Notes: generated from the sequence alone by a model not told the origin. Numbered from the stretch's first letter, positions 6,984 to 14,635 are shown. The stretch is DNA of 15,917 nt from JACCUZ01 sp038246575 (GCA_038246575.1 JBBRVU010000087.1:1-15917), one strand, 5' to 3'. A program made the numbers and translations.

Positions 6984-7880
6984 TCAGATCGGGACGAGCA
7001 TCGACCAGGCGCGGGGTGCTATGGACCACGTTCGTTGCGAAGCCGGGTCGGAGAGCTCTCCGTCGGCGTTGCCCGGCACCGGATCTCCGGAGACCGTGAC
7101 GCTCCGGCCCGTTGCGCTGACGACGTCCTCGCGCTCGACGTGGTCGCCGTCGCGCATTGCCACGCCGAAGCCAAGCCTGGCCAACGGCCCGGTCGATGTG
7201 GCCACCACGACATCGAGCAGTCCGTCGTCAGGCACCGCCTCGGGCGCGATCTCGGCTCCGCCACCGATGGTCCGGCCGTTGGCCACGGCGACCATCAGCG
7301 CCCGCCCGTCGAGCTCCAGCTGAGTCCCGTCGACGGTCACCTGCAGATGCCAGCCGGTGGCCGTTGCCCCGGCGAGAACCCCGCCGACGGGGTAGGCCGC
7401 CGCACCCAGCCCGCCCTTCAACGCCGAAGCCCGGGCCGCCGCCTCCGCACCCACGCCCAGGTGGACGACGTTGACGACGACGCTGTCGTCGATGCTGACG
7501 ATCAGGTCCAGACTGCGCAGCCGTGACCTGCGCAGTGCCCGCGCCGCGTCGACCGGGTCGAGCGGGAGCCCGAGCGTTCGCGCGAAGTCGTTGCCCGTGC
7601 CAAGTGGGATCAGCCGCAGCGGTGTGTCCACCAGCTCGCCGCGCCGACGCAGTGTGTCGACCATCGTGTGCAGCGAGCCGTCTCCTCCGACGACGACAAG
7701 CTCCCGCTCACCCCGTTCGTCCAGCAGCCGCTGGAGGTCCGCCGGGTCCGCGCTCGACTCGACGCGGACGTCCGCGTCCTCCCGCAGCACCGCGACCGCG
7801 GCGTTGATCTGCTCGTCGTCCGAGCCCCCCGCTGCGGCGTTGCTCACCACCAGCAGGGACGTCCCGTAGCCTTCAGCCAT
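6984..7880 (-). CDS. Diacylglycerol kinase catalytic-domain family lipid kinase
   Basis: This 298-residue protein belongs to the DagK/YegS-type lipid kinases that phosphorylate diacylglycerol or a related lipid with ATP. The nucleotide-binding GGDGS (65-69) and the PLGTGNDFAR motif (92-101) are intact. The C-terminal part (IGGGAEIAPEAVPDDGLLDVV) carries the usual second-domain motif. The start is chosen at ATG 7880, giving MAEGYGTSLLVVSN, with GAGGAGG (complement of 7891-7897) about 10 nt upstream inside the purA coding region. Upstream ATGs in frame (7889, 7937) would lengthen the overlap. Its start codon shares the palindrome CATG (7878-7881) with that of divergent purA, so the promoters of each gene must lie inside the other. 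Lipid specificity cannot be read from sequence. Confidence 0.88.
   Translation of the reverse strand: MAEGYGTSLLVVSNAAAGGSDDEQINAAVAVLREDADVRVESSADPADLQRLLDERGERELVVVGGDGSLHTMVDTLRRRGELVDTPLRLIPLGTGNDFARTLGLPLDPVDAARALRRSRLRSLDLIVSIDDSVVVNVVHLGVGAEAAARASALKGGLGAAAYPVGGVLAGATATGWHLQVTVDGTQLELDGRALMVAVANGRTIGGGAEIAPEAVPDDGLLDVVVATSTGPLARLGFGVAMRDGDHVEREDVVSATGRSVTVSGDPVPGNADGELSDPASQRTWSIAPRAWSMLVPI
7867..7872 (+). promoter_or_regulatory. -10-like TAGCCT of purA, predicted leaderless promoter
   Basis: TAGCCT lies 6 nt before the purA ATG at 7879 and inside the first codons of the divergent lipid-kinase gene. No ribosome site precedes purA, so a leaderless transcript is likely. TTGCTC at 7840-7845 is too far upstream (21 nt) to be a normal -35. 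Confidence 0.5.
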
Positions 7881-9165
7881 GCCCGCCATCGTCCTCCTCG
7901 GTGCCCAGTGGGGCGACGAGGGGAAGGGCAAGGCCACCGATCTGCTCGGTTCCTCCGTCGACTACGTCGTGAAGTACAACGGCGGCAACAACGCCGGTCA
8001 CACCATTGTCATCGGCGATGAGAAGTACGCGTTGCACCTGCTGCCCTCGGGCATCCTGACCCCCGGCGTCGTGCCGGTCATCGGCAACGGTGTCGTCATC
8101 GACCCGACGGTGCTGTTCACCGAGATCGACGGGCTCGAGGCGCGTGGCGTCGACACCTCGCGACTGCTGGTCAGCGCGAACGCGCACCTCATCGCGTCCT
8201 ACCACCGCACGATCGACAAGGTCGCCGAACGTTTCCTCGGCGACGCCAAGCTCGGGACGACCGGCCGCGGCATCGGCCCGACGTACGCCGACAAGATGAC
8301 CCGCGTCGGTGTGCGTGTGCAGGACCTCTTCGACGAGAAGATCCTCCGGCAGAAGGTCGAGGGTGCCCTCGAGCAGAAGAACCACTTGCTGGTGAAGGTC
8401 TACAACCGCCGCGCCATCACCGTCGACGAGGTGACCGAGGAGTTCCTCACCTTCGCCGACCGGCTGCGGCCGATGGTGGCCGACACGTCGCTGGTGCTCG
8501 GCCAGGCCCTCGACGCCGGCCGCACCGTGCTGCTCGAGGGCGGGCAGGCGACATTGCTCGACGTCGACCACGGCACCTATCCGTTCGTCACGTCGTCCAA
8601 CCCGACGGCCGGTGGCGCCTGCACCGGGTCGGGCATCCCGCCGACCCGGATCGACCGGGTGCTCGCCGTCGTGAAGGCCTACGCCACCCGCGTCGGTTCC
8701 GGCCCGTTCCCGACCGAGCAGCGCGACGCCGACGGCGAGCGACTCCGGGACGAGGGCGCGGAGTTCGGCACCACCACAGGTCGGCCCCGTCGCTGCGGCT
8801 GGTACGACGCGGTGGTGGCGCGCTACGCCGCTCGGATCAACGGCGTCACCGACTTCGTGCTCACCAAGCTCGACGTGCTCACCGGCTGGGAGCGCATCCC
8901 GGTCTGTGTCGGGTACGACGTCGACGGTGTGCGGGTCGAGGAGATGCCGATGACCCAGACCGGCTTCCACCACGCCCGCCCGGTCTACGACTTCTTCGAC
9001 GGCTGGGACGAGGACATCTCCGGGGCGCGAGTCCTGGCCGACCTGCCGAAGACCGCGCAGGCCTATGTCACCGCGCTCGAGGAGATGTCCGGTGCGCCGA
9101 TCTCGGTGATCGGGGTCGGCCCGGGCCGCGACCAGACGGTGCAGATCCGTTCGTTGCTCGGCTGA
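7879..9165 (+). CDS. purA: Adenylosuccinate synthetase
   Basis: PurA joins aspartate to IMP using GTP to form adenylosuccinate, the first committed step from IMP to AMP. The 428-residue length is typical. The N-terminus has the GTP/IMP-binding motif WGDEGKGK (11-18) with Asp13, and NGGNNAGH with His41. These match the two catalytic residues known in the E. coli enzyme. TTGRGIGPTYADK, LFEGGQATLLDVDHGTYPFVTSSN-type core (with L for F in LLEGGQA) and GVGPGRDQT near the end complete the family signature. The start is set by homology, by the -10-like hexamer 6 nt upstream and by the lack of any ribosome site. It is divergent from a lipid-kinase gene and followed after 10 bp by a lipase-like gene on the same strand. 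purD lies further right. Confidence 0.97.
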   Translation: MPAIVLLGAQWGDEGKGKATDLLGSSVDYVVKYNGGNNAGHTIVIGDEKYALHLLPSGILTPGVVPVIGNGVVIDPTVLFTEIDGLEARGVDTSRLLVSANAHLIASYHRTIDKVAERFLGDAKLGTTGRGIGPTYADKMTRVGVRVQDLFDEKILRQKVEGALEQKNHLLVKVYNRRAITVDEVTEEFLTFADRLRPMVADTSLVLGQALDAGRTVLLEGGQATLLDVDHGTYPFVTSSNPTAGGACTGSGIPPTRIDRVLAVVKAYATRVGSGPFPTEQRDADGERLRDEGAEFGTTTGRPRRCGWYDAVVARYAARINGVTDFVLTKLDVLTGWERIPVCVGYDVDGVRVEEMPMTQTGFHHARPVYDFFDGWDEDISGARVLADLPKTAQAYVTALEEMSGAPISVIGVGPGRDQTVQIRSLLG

Positions 9166-9175
9166 GCGAGCGCTC

Positions 9176-9952
9176 ATGAGCCCGCGCCGCCGACTGGTCG
9201 TGATCGTGGCAGTCGTCGCTGCGCTGGGCGTCGTCCTGGCAGTCGTGCTCTTGCGGACCACGCGCGACGAGCCGCTCGCCGGCGGCGTCGCGCAGGACCA
9301 GCCCGGTCCGGTGCTGCTGGTCCCCGGCTACGGCGGTGACTCCGGGGCGCTCGGCCAGCTGGCGCACGTGCTTCGCGCCGCGGGCCGGGACGCCACCGTG
9401 CTGGCCCTGCCCGGTGACGGGACCGGACCGCTCGCCGACCAGGCCCGGCTGCTCGGCGCGGCTGCGGCCGCGGCCATCGCCGCAGGTGCGCCCTCGGTCG
9501 ACGTCATCGGCTACTCCGCCGGAGGGGTCGTCGCCCGGCTGTGGGTCGCCGACCAGGGCGGCGCCAAGCTGGCTCGCCGGGTGGTCACGCTGGGCTCACC
9601 CCATCACGGGGCCGAGGTCGCCGGTCTCGCCGCGGCATTCGCGCCGGGGTCGTGCCCTCCTGCCTGCCAGGAGCTGGCTCCGGACAGCCCACTGCTGGGC
9701 CGGCTCAACAGCGGCGACGAGACGCCGGCCGGCCCGGCGTGGGTCAGCATCTGGAGCAACGGCGACCAGGTGGTGACGCCCCCGGACAGCGCCCGCCTCG
9801 ACGGTGCGCTCGACATCGTCGTCCAGGACCTCTGCCCCAGCCGAGCCGTGGGCCACGGACAGCTCCCCACCGACGTCGCGGTTCAGGCGCTGGTCTTCGA
9901 CGCGATCGGCCCTGCGGCGCCGACGGCCGGTCAGGGCTGCCCCGCCGGCTGA
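9176..9952 (+). CDS. Alpha/beta hydrolase, triacylglycerol lipase-like, exported
   Basis: This 258-residue protein starts with a positive n-region (MSPRRR) and a hydrophobic segment (about 7-26), so it is anchored to or exported across the membrane. No lipobox Cys is seen. The alpha/beta hydrolase core begins at PVLLVPGYGGDSG. The nucleophile elbow is IGYSAGG with Ser114; NGDQVVTP supplies Asp197 and VGHGQLP supplies His228, completing a catalytic triad like that of bacterial LipA/EstA-type lipases. Three cysteines (160, 164, 220) could form a disulfide outside the cell. The substrate is probably an acyl ester. The start lies 10 bp after the purA stop with GAGCGAG nearby as a weak ribosome site, so it may be read through from purA. 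No functional link to purine synthesis is evident. Confidence 0.82.
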   Translation: MSPRRRLVVIVAVVAALGVVLAVVLLRTTRDEPLAGGVAQDQPGPVLLVPGYGGDSGALGQLAHVLRAAGRDATVLALPGDGTGPLADQARLLGAAAAAAIAAGAPSVDVIGYSAGGVVARLWVADQGGAKLARRVVTLGSPHHGAEVAGLAAAFAPGSCPPACQELAPDSPLLGRLNSGDETPAGPAWVSIWSNGDQVVTPPDSARLDGALDIVVQDLCPSRAVGHGQLPTDVAVQALVFDAIGPAAPTAGQGCPAG

Positions 9953-9965
9953 CCAGCAGCCGGCG
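9943..9965. terminator. Stem-loop between convergent genes
   Basis: CGCCGGCTG (9943-9951) pairs perfectly with CAGCCGGCG (9957-9965) around a 5-nt loop. It begins in the last codons of the lipase gene, covers its stop codon, and lies 35 bp from the end of the convergent permease gene. A bidirectional terminator is the natural reading, although there is no T-run. Confidence 0.6.
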
Positions 9966-9999
9966 CCGCGGCGCGATCGTCGACGGGCGGGACGCGGGC

Positions 10000-10821
10000 T
10001 CAGGCGGTGATGTCGCGGGTGGTGAAGTTGGCCCAGGCCAGGCCCAGCAGCACCAGGACGTATGCGCCCTGCACGACCACACCGAGGCGGAGGTCGTGCC
10101 ACAGGATCGGATCGCGGAACAGGTCGACCCACGCCAGCCAGTACCGCGTCGGCAAGTAGTCGCGCACCGAAGACGCAGCGTCGAGCGACACCAGCACCTG
10201 GCTCATGACCAGCGCGGCCAAGGCACCCAGCGCGGCGCCGAGGGCCGAGTCGGTCAGCGTCGACAGGAACAACGCGACAGACGCGACACCGACCATCGAC
10301 CAGGCGATGTACGCGATGACGAGCACGGTCCTGATCGCCAGCTCGGTGTTGGACAGGGTGCTCCCCGACAACCCCGTGACGACCCCGGCCGGGGAGCCCG
10401 GTGCGGGAACGAACAGGTTCGTGCCGACGAGGTAGGCCGTCGCCGCGACTGCCGTCACCGCGATGAGCAGGAAGGCCAGGACCGACACCAGCTTCGCGAC
10501 GAGCAACCGGGTGCGTCCGACGGGTCGGGTCAGCAGGTAGCGCAACGTCCCCGTCGCGGCCTCGCCCGCGATCGCGTCACCGGCCACCACGGCCACCGCG
10601 ACCGGGAGGAACAGCGGGAGCACGATGCCCAGCGCCGCCGCCGGGAACAGCGCCCCGTTGGCCAGGACGGCCGACAGGAACGCCGGGCCCTCACCCGGTC
10701 GCGGAGCGACGTCCGTGACCGAGAGGAAGACCGCCACGATCGTGGGCAGCAGGCAAAGGAGGCCGACCGTGAGCCAGGTCCGCGGCCTGGTCAGCAGCTT
10801 GCGCAGCTCTACGACGATCAC
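10000..10821 (-). CDS. ABC-2 type transporter permease
   Basis: This 273-residue membrane protein has about six hydrophobic segments (near 15-35, 58-80, 108-132, 163-187, 192-214 and 246-265). After the second comes GDAIAGEAATGTLRYLLTRPV, with the E-x-x-x-GT-x-x-x-LL-x-P pattern that marks ABC-2 exporters of the NatB/drug-export type. The GTG at 10821 is the start because it overlaps the TGA of the ATPase gene (GTGA) and because the first membrane segment follows directly after the usual short ELRKLLTRP amphipathic stretch. A longer frame upstream is only the shadow of the ATPase gene. It should pair with that ATPase to export a lipid, peptide or small molecule; the substrate is unknown. Confidence 0.87.
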   Translation of the reverse strand: MIVVELRKLLTRPRTWLTVGLLCLLPTIVAVFLSVTDVAPRPGEGPAFLSAVLANGALFPAAALGIVLPLFLPVAVAVVAGDAIAGEAATGTLRYLLTRPVGRTRLLVAKLVSVLAFLLIAVTAVAATAYLVGTNLFVPAPGSPAGVVTGLSGSTLSNTELAIRTVLVIAYIAWSMVGVASVALFLSTLTDSALGAALGALAALVMSQVLVSLDAASSVRDYLPTRYWLAWVDLFRDPILWHDLRLGVVVQGAYVLVLLGLAWANFTTRDITA

Positions 10822-11732
10822 TCCGCCGCCTCCACCCGGTCCGAGCTTCCGGAGGTGAGCCGCAGCACCACGTCCTCGAGATTGTGGTGCTCCCGACGTA
10901 CTTCGCTGATCCGGGCCCCACGGTTGACCAAGAGGGCGGTGAGCTCCTCGGGGCTGTGGTGCCGCACCAGCAGCAGGTCGCCGTCGCGGTGCTCGACCCG
11001 ACCGTCCAGGGCCGCGAGGGCGATGTCGGCGTCTCGGGTGCGCACGACGATGCGCCCTGTCGGCGCCTGCAGCTCGGCGAGGTCCTCCTGCAGCACGAGG
11101 CGACCTCGGTCGAGGACGCCCACGCGGGTGCACAGGCTCTCCACCTCGCTGAGCAGGTGGCTGGACAGGAAAATCGTGGTGCCGGCGCGGTTGAGGTCGG
11201 CGAGCAGGTCGCGGATCTCGCGGATCCCGCGCGGGTCCAGGCCGTTGGTCGGTTCGTCGAGGATCAGCAGACGGGGTGTACGGAGCAACGCGCCGGCGAG
11301 GCCGAGCCGCTGCCGCATGCCGAGCGAGTACGTCTTGACCGGTCGCCGGCCGATCCCGTCCAGGCCGACCTGCTCCAGTGCCGCGTCGACCCGCGACGAC
11401 CGGGTGCGCCGCGACCCATTCGGCCCGGCCGCGTCGAGCAGCGCCAGGTTGGCCCGGGCGGAGAGATGGCCGTAGGCGGCCGGACCCTCGACCAGCGACC
11501 CGACGTCCGCCAGCGACGGCCGGGCCGATCGGCCCGGCAGGTGCCGACCCATCAGCTCGATCGTGCCGGAGGTGGCGAAGACCAGCCCGAGCACCATCCG
11601 CACGGTCGTCGTCTTGCCCGAGCCGTTCGGGCCGAGGAAGCCGTAGCGGTCGCCCTCGCGCACGTCGAGCGACACCCCGTCGACGGCGAGCACCCTGCCG
11701 AAGCGCTTGGTGAGCTCGTGGGTCCGGATCAT
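10818..11732 (-). CDS. ABC transporter ATP-binding protein
   Basis: This 304-residue ATPase has all canonical motifs: Walker A GPNGSGKTT (34-42), ABC signature SLGMRQR (136-142), Walker B LLILDEP (155-161) and the switch His192 in LSSH. The Q-loop position carries Glu (GSLVEGPAAY, Glu82), a feature shared with the bacitracin-exporter (BcrA) type. The C-terminal 80 residues form the extra domain usual in this subfamily. It powers the permease encoded next to it. Its ATG overlaps the TGA of the upstream LolA-like gene (ATGA), and its stop overlaps the permease start (GTGA), so the three proteins are probably made in a fixed ratio. Drug or lantibiotic immunity, lipid export and cell-envelope maintenance are all open possibilities. 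Confidence 0.93.
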   Translation of the reverse strand: MIRTHELTKRFGRVLAVDGVSLDVREGDRYGFLGPNGSGKTTTVRMVLGLVFATSGTIELMGRHLPGRSARPSLADVGSLVEGPAAYGHLSARANLALLDAAGPNGSRRTRSSRVDAALEQVGLDGIGRRPVKTYSLGMRQRLGLAGALLRTPRLLILDEPTNGLDPRGIREIRDLLADLNRAGTTIFLSSHLLSEVESLCTRVGVLDRGRLVLQEDLAELQAPTGRIVVRTRDADIALAALDGRVEHRDGDLLLVRHHSPEELTALLVNRGARISEVRREHHNLEDVVLRLTSGSSDRVEAAE

Positions 11733-12880
11733 CGGAACCGCGGCGGGTCGGCGATCAGGTCCGCCACGGCCCGCGTCAGCGTGGCCGCCTCGACCGTCCC
11801 GGCGACGAGGTACGCGCGGGGATGGGTGTGGCTCCGGCCGGACCCGGTCGCCTCGGTCCGTGCGATGACCGCGTTGAGCAGTGGCGTCGAGACGAGCACG
11901 GCCTCGCCGCCCGCCCCGACGTCAAGCGGCCGGCCGCCCCCGGACAGCGCCGCGTCGAACGCGGACCGGCCCAGCCGGGTCGGCAGCGGCAGCAGCACGA
12001 ACTGCGCCAGGCCCCGGCCGAAGGTTGCGCTGCCGCCGAGCGACACCAGGTCGCGACTGCGCGGCGAGCCGGCCAGCCGCTCGGGCAGGTCGAAGGGCGC
12101 GTAGCGGTCCACGGCGCTGGCCAGGTCGGGCGTGGTCGTCGACCGCACCCGGGTGAACGGCGGGATCCGGGGGGCAAGAGTGTCGGGTGCCGGTTGGCGC
12201 ATCGTGATCTCGACGAACTCCGTGCGCAGCGCCACCGTGCCGCCACGGGCGACGACGGCCAGGGACAGCGGTAGGCCGGTGTCCTGGTCGACGTACAGGT
12301 CGAGGTGGTCGATGGTGCTGCTGCGATCGACGGGGACCACTCGTACGCCGTCGGCACCGCGACCGGCGACCCGCTGCGTCGGCAGGGCCGTGAGCCGGTC
12401 ACCTCGCGTCACCCCGGCCAACGAACGACGGGCGGCCTGCGGGGGCAGGAGGTCGTCGATGCGGGGCAGCCGCACCGGGGTTTCCTCGACCACCTCGCGC
12501 ACGGCGTCGGTCTCGAAGTCCCAGGTCTGGACGCCGCCGGGGATGGCGTAGGTCCCGGACTCTCCGGTCGAGGTGATGCGGTCGACCCGCCAGGCGGTCG
12601 GCGACGACCACCACACGCGAGCCCGGCTGGTGCCGCCGAGCAGGGCAGCGGTGTTGCCGAGCCGCGGGAGGTCCGGGAGGCCGAGGGAGCCGGTCGCGTC
12701 GACCAGACCCTGGTGGGCGACGTCGCTGGACTGCCGGGCGGCCGCGACGATCTCGGCCGGGCTGCGCTGGGACTCGGCCGCGGGCAGCCGGTCGACGACT
12801 CCGGGCAGCAGGCTCAGCGCGAGGGTGCCGCCGAGCGCCGCCGTCCATCGCCCGGCGGTGGCCCGGGTCACGACTCCCAT
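11729..12880 (-). CDS. Exported LolA/MucB(RseB)-like protein
   Basis: This 383-residue protein is the first gene of the ABC operon. A short N-terminal hydrophobic stretch (about 11-29, ending near RLPAAES) should be a signal peptide or anchor. The body resembles the lipoprotein-localisation fold shared by LolA and MucB/RseB. RVWWSSPTAWRVDRI leads into QTWDFETDAVREVVEE, and later comes DHLDLYVDQDTGLPLSLAVV followed by a strand and EFVEITM. Such half-barrels bind acyl chains or fatty peptides. The last 130 residues are less typical and unassigned. The ATG at 12880 has no ribosome site but has TACGGT 7 nt upstream. The call rests on pattern recognition, so the family is likely but not certain. 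Co-transcription with an exporter suggests it receives or senses an exported lipid-like molecule. Confidence 0.6.
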   Translation of the reverse strand: MGVVTRATAGRWTAALGGTLALSLLPGVVDRLPAAESQRSPAEIVAAARQSSDVAHQGLVDATGSLGLPDLPRLGNTAALLGGTSRARVWWSSPTAWRVDRITSTGESGTYAIPGGVQTWDFETDAVREVVEETPVRLPRIDDLLPPQAARRSLAGVTRGDRLTALPTQRVAGRGADGVRVVPVDRSSTIDHLDLYVDQDTGLPLSLAVVARGGTVALRTEFVEITMRQPAPDTLAPRIPPFTRVRSTTTPDLASAVDRYAPFDLPERLAGSPRSRDLVSLGGSATFGRGLAQFVLLPLPTRLGRSAFDAALSGGGRPLDVGAGGEAVLVSTPLLNAVIARTEATGSGRSHTHPRAYLVAGTVEAATLTRAVADLIADPPRFR

Positions 12881-12887
12881 GACGGCA

Positions 12888-12893
12888 ACCGTA
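12888..12893 (-). promoter_or_regulatory. -10-like TACGGT, predicted leaderless promoter of the ABC operon
   Basis: On the minus strand TACGGT lies 7 nt before the ATG at 12880, with no ribosome site between. It shares an 85-bp divergent region with the peptidase promoter. No -35 was recognised. Confidence 0.45.
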
Positions 12894-12924
12894 CGTCTGC
12901 CTGTGAGATCGCGCGGGGCGCGCG

Positions 12925-12930
12925 TACTCT
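12925..12930 (+). promoter_or_regulatory. -10-like TACTCT before the peptidase gene
   Basis: TACTCT would start transcription near 12937 and leave a leader of about 29 nt carrying the AGGGGGA ribosome site. It faces away from the TACGGT element of the ABC operon 31 bp to the left. Confidence 0.4.
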
Positions 12931-12953
12931 CCGGTGGTCCGTTGCCCACGACC

Positions 12954-12960
12954 AGGGGGA
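12954..12960 (+). promoter_or_regulatory. Ribosome binding site that sets a TTG start
   Basis: AGGGGGA lies 5 nt before TTG 12966. No ATG or GTG fits between it and the signal peptide, which makes TTG the likely start. Confidence 0.6.
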
Positions 12961-12965
12961 TCCTC

Positions 12966-14006
12966 TTGCCACGCCGCCGACTTCCCGTCACCTCGATCGC
13001 CGTGGCCGCGACGCTGGCCGCCGCGGTGGCCGTCACCGGTCCCGCAGCCGCCGCGCCAAAGCCACCGAGCGGGCCGACCGCGACCGCCGCCGTGTTCTTC
13101 CCGAACCCCGTCCAGTCGACGGGTGACCAGACGCTGACCGACCAGAAGGACGCCGCGTCGGCGGTGCCTGCGAGCGCGTACCGGACCGTCACACTGACCA
13201 ACCTGGACAGCAGCGGCTACCTGCGCGGCGACTGGGTGAACGTGATCGGCGAGACCGGGACTCCGGCGTACTCCACCACCGGCCGGTTCGTCTACGACCG
13301 CGCGGACGACCGGTTCGAGCAGGTGATGGCCTACTACTGGATCACCCAGGCGCAGCTGTACCTGCAGGGGCTCGGCTTCGGCAGCGAGCTGCCGGCGGTG
13401 AACCAGGAGTCGCAGGACGTCCGGATCAACCAGTGGGGCCAGGACAACTCGTTCTCCTGGGACAAGCACGACGTGATCCGGCTCGGGAAGGGCGGGGTCG
13501 ACGACGCCGAGGACGGCGAGGTGATCGTGCACGAGTACGGCCACGCCGTGCACGACTCGCAGGTCGCCGGGTTCGGCTCGTCCCTGGACGCCGGGTCGAT
13601 CGGCGAGGCCTTCGGCGACTACCTCGCGGTCTCCGTCGGGCTGGCCGTGGCCGGGACTCCTGCTCGAGGCGCACCGGCCGCGTGCGTGGCCGACTGGGAC
13701 GCCACGTCGTACACGTCCTCGGTGCCGCACTGCCTGCGGCGGGTCGACACCGACCTCACGGTCGCCGACCGCCAGGGCGAGGTGCACTACGACGGTCAGA
13801 TCTGGGCCCGCGCGCTGTGGGACATCCGCGCGGCCCTGGGCGCCCGGACGGCCGACCGGGTGATCATCAACGCGCAGTTCGGGTTCGCTCCGGACACCAG
13901 CTTCTCGGCCGCCGCACGACAGACGGTGGCAACGGCCTCGGCGATGTACGGGCAGAAGGCCGCGCGGTCGGTCTCCGCCGCGTTCGCAGCCCGCGGGATC
14001 CGCTGA
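12966..14006 (+). CDS. Secreted zinc metallopeptidase (HEYGH, fungalysin/M36-like)
   Basis: This 346-residue protein begins with a clear signal peptide (MPRRRLPVTSIAVAATLAA..., likely cut after about residue 30). The zinc-binding helix is HEYGH (189-193) and the third ligand is probably Glu214 in SIGEAFGDYLA, 20 residues later; this is the gluzincin pattern of M4/M36 peptidases. HYDGQIWARALWDIRAALG (274-292) matches the helical segment found near the end of such enzymes. Two cysteines (240, 256) may form a disulfide. It should degrade protein outside the cell. It lacks the long FTP propeptide of classical fungalysins, so it is either a minimal member or is activated differently. It starts with TTG, supported by AGGGGGA. 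It is divergent from the LolA-like/ABC operon, and an acetyltransferase gene follows after 5 bp. Confidence 0.8.
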   Translation: MPRRRLPVTSIAVAATLAAAVAVTGPAAAAPKPPSGPTATAAVFFPNPVQSTGDQTLTDQKDAASAVPASAYRTVTLTNLDSSGYLRGDWVNVIGETGTPAYSTTGRFVYDRADDRFEQVMAYYWITQAQLYLQGLGFGSELPAVNQESQDVRINQWGQDNSFSWDKHDVIRLGKGGVDDAEDGEVIVHEYGHAVHDSQVAGFGSSLDAGSIGEAFGDYLAVSVGLAVAGTPARGAPAACVADWDATSYTSSVPHCLRRVDTDLTVADRQGEVHYDGQIWARALWDIRAALGARTADRVIINAQFGFAPDTSFSAAARQTVATASAMYGQKAARSVSAAFAARGIR

Positions 14007-14011
14007 CCGAC

Positions 14012-14632
14012 GTGGCAACGCTCCCGGCCGCCCGGATGCTGGGCGGCCGGGTGGTCCGGCTGGACCCAGTGACTGCGGCCGATGCAGGCGGGCTGTTCGC
14101 AGCCTTGGACGACGAGCGGGTGTGGGCAGCGGGCTACAACGGCGGCCCGGCCGCCCGCCCGCGTGACGTGCCGGGGATGGCGGCGATCGTGGCAACAGCC
14201 CGGGCGGCGCGAGCGGCGGGGGAGCGACAGGCGTACGCCGTGCGGCTCGTCGCCGACTCGCCGCTGGGGGCTGCCGGGACGGTCGTCGGCACCAGCAGCC
14301 TCGGCGACTGGGAGCTCGTCCACGAGCGCGTGCACCTCGGTTGGACCGCCTACGGTCCGCGCTGGTGGGCGACCGCGGTCAACGTCGAGTGCAAGCTGGC
14401 CCTGCTCGGGCACGCGTTCGACGACTGCGGATTCGGACGGGTCAAGCTGCAGACCGACGCGCTCAACCTCCGGTCCCAGGCCGCGATCGGGCGCCTCGGC
14501 GCCACCCGCGAGGGAGTGCTTCGCCGGCACATCCGCCGCGCAGACGGGACGTGGCGCGACTCGGTGGTGTTCTCGATCCTCGTCGACGAGTGGCCGGTCG
14601 TCCGCGCCGCGCTCCTCGCGCGCCTCCAATGA
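14012..14632 (+). CDS. GNAT-family acetyltransferase, RimJ/RimL-like
   Basis: This 206-residue protein has the RimJ/RimL arrangement: an N-terminal GGRVVRLDPVTAADAGGLFAAL, a middle strand pair (GTVVGTSSLGDWEL and VHLGWTAYGPRWWATAVN), then ECKLALLGHAFDDCGFGRVKLQTDALNLRSQAAIGRLGATREGVLRRH in segments typical of N-terminal or small-molecule acetyltransferases. The acetyl-CoA loop (YGPRWWATAVN) lacks the usual RGxG, which is common in this subfamily. The acceptor is unknown. GTG 14012 lies 5 bp after the peptidase stop; ATG 14036 is a possible later start that drops eight residues. It may be carried on the peptidase transcript. No neighbouring gene suggests a substrate. Confidence 0.82.
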   Translation: MATLPAARMLGGRVVRLDPVTAADAGGLFAALDDERVWAAGYNGGPAARPRDVPGMAAIVATARAARAAGERQAYAVRLVADSPLGAAGTVVGTSSLGDWELVHERVHLGWTAYGPRWWATAVNVECKLALLGHAFDDCGFGRVKLQTDALNLRSQAAIGRLGATREGVLRRHIRRADGTWRDSVVFSILVDEWPVVRAALLARLQ

Positions 14633-14635
14633 CCT

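Noticed and set aside
7873..9261. 462-codon minus-strand frame opposite purA
   Set aside because: It is the antisense shadow of purA; its composition is unlike a folded protein and no motif is visible.
9541..11475. 644-codon plus-strand frame across the lipase end and the ABC genes
   Set aside because: It crosses three genes with intact motifs in other frames, and its product is Arg/Gln/Ser-rich and repetitive without recognisable domains.
12399..14195. 598-codon minus-strand frame opposite the peptidase
   Set aside because: It overlaps the signal peptide and zinc motif of a well-supported plus-strand gene and shows no motif of its own.
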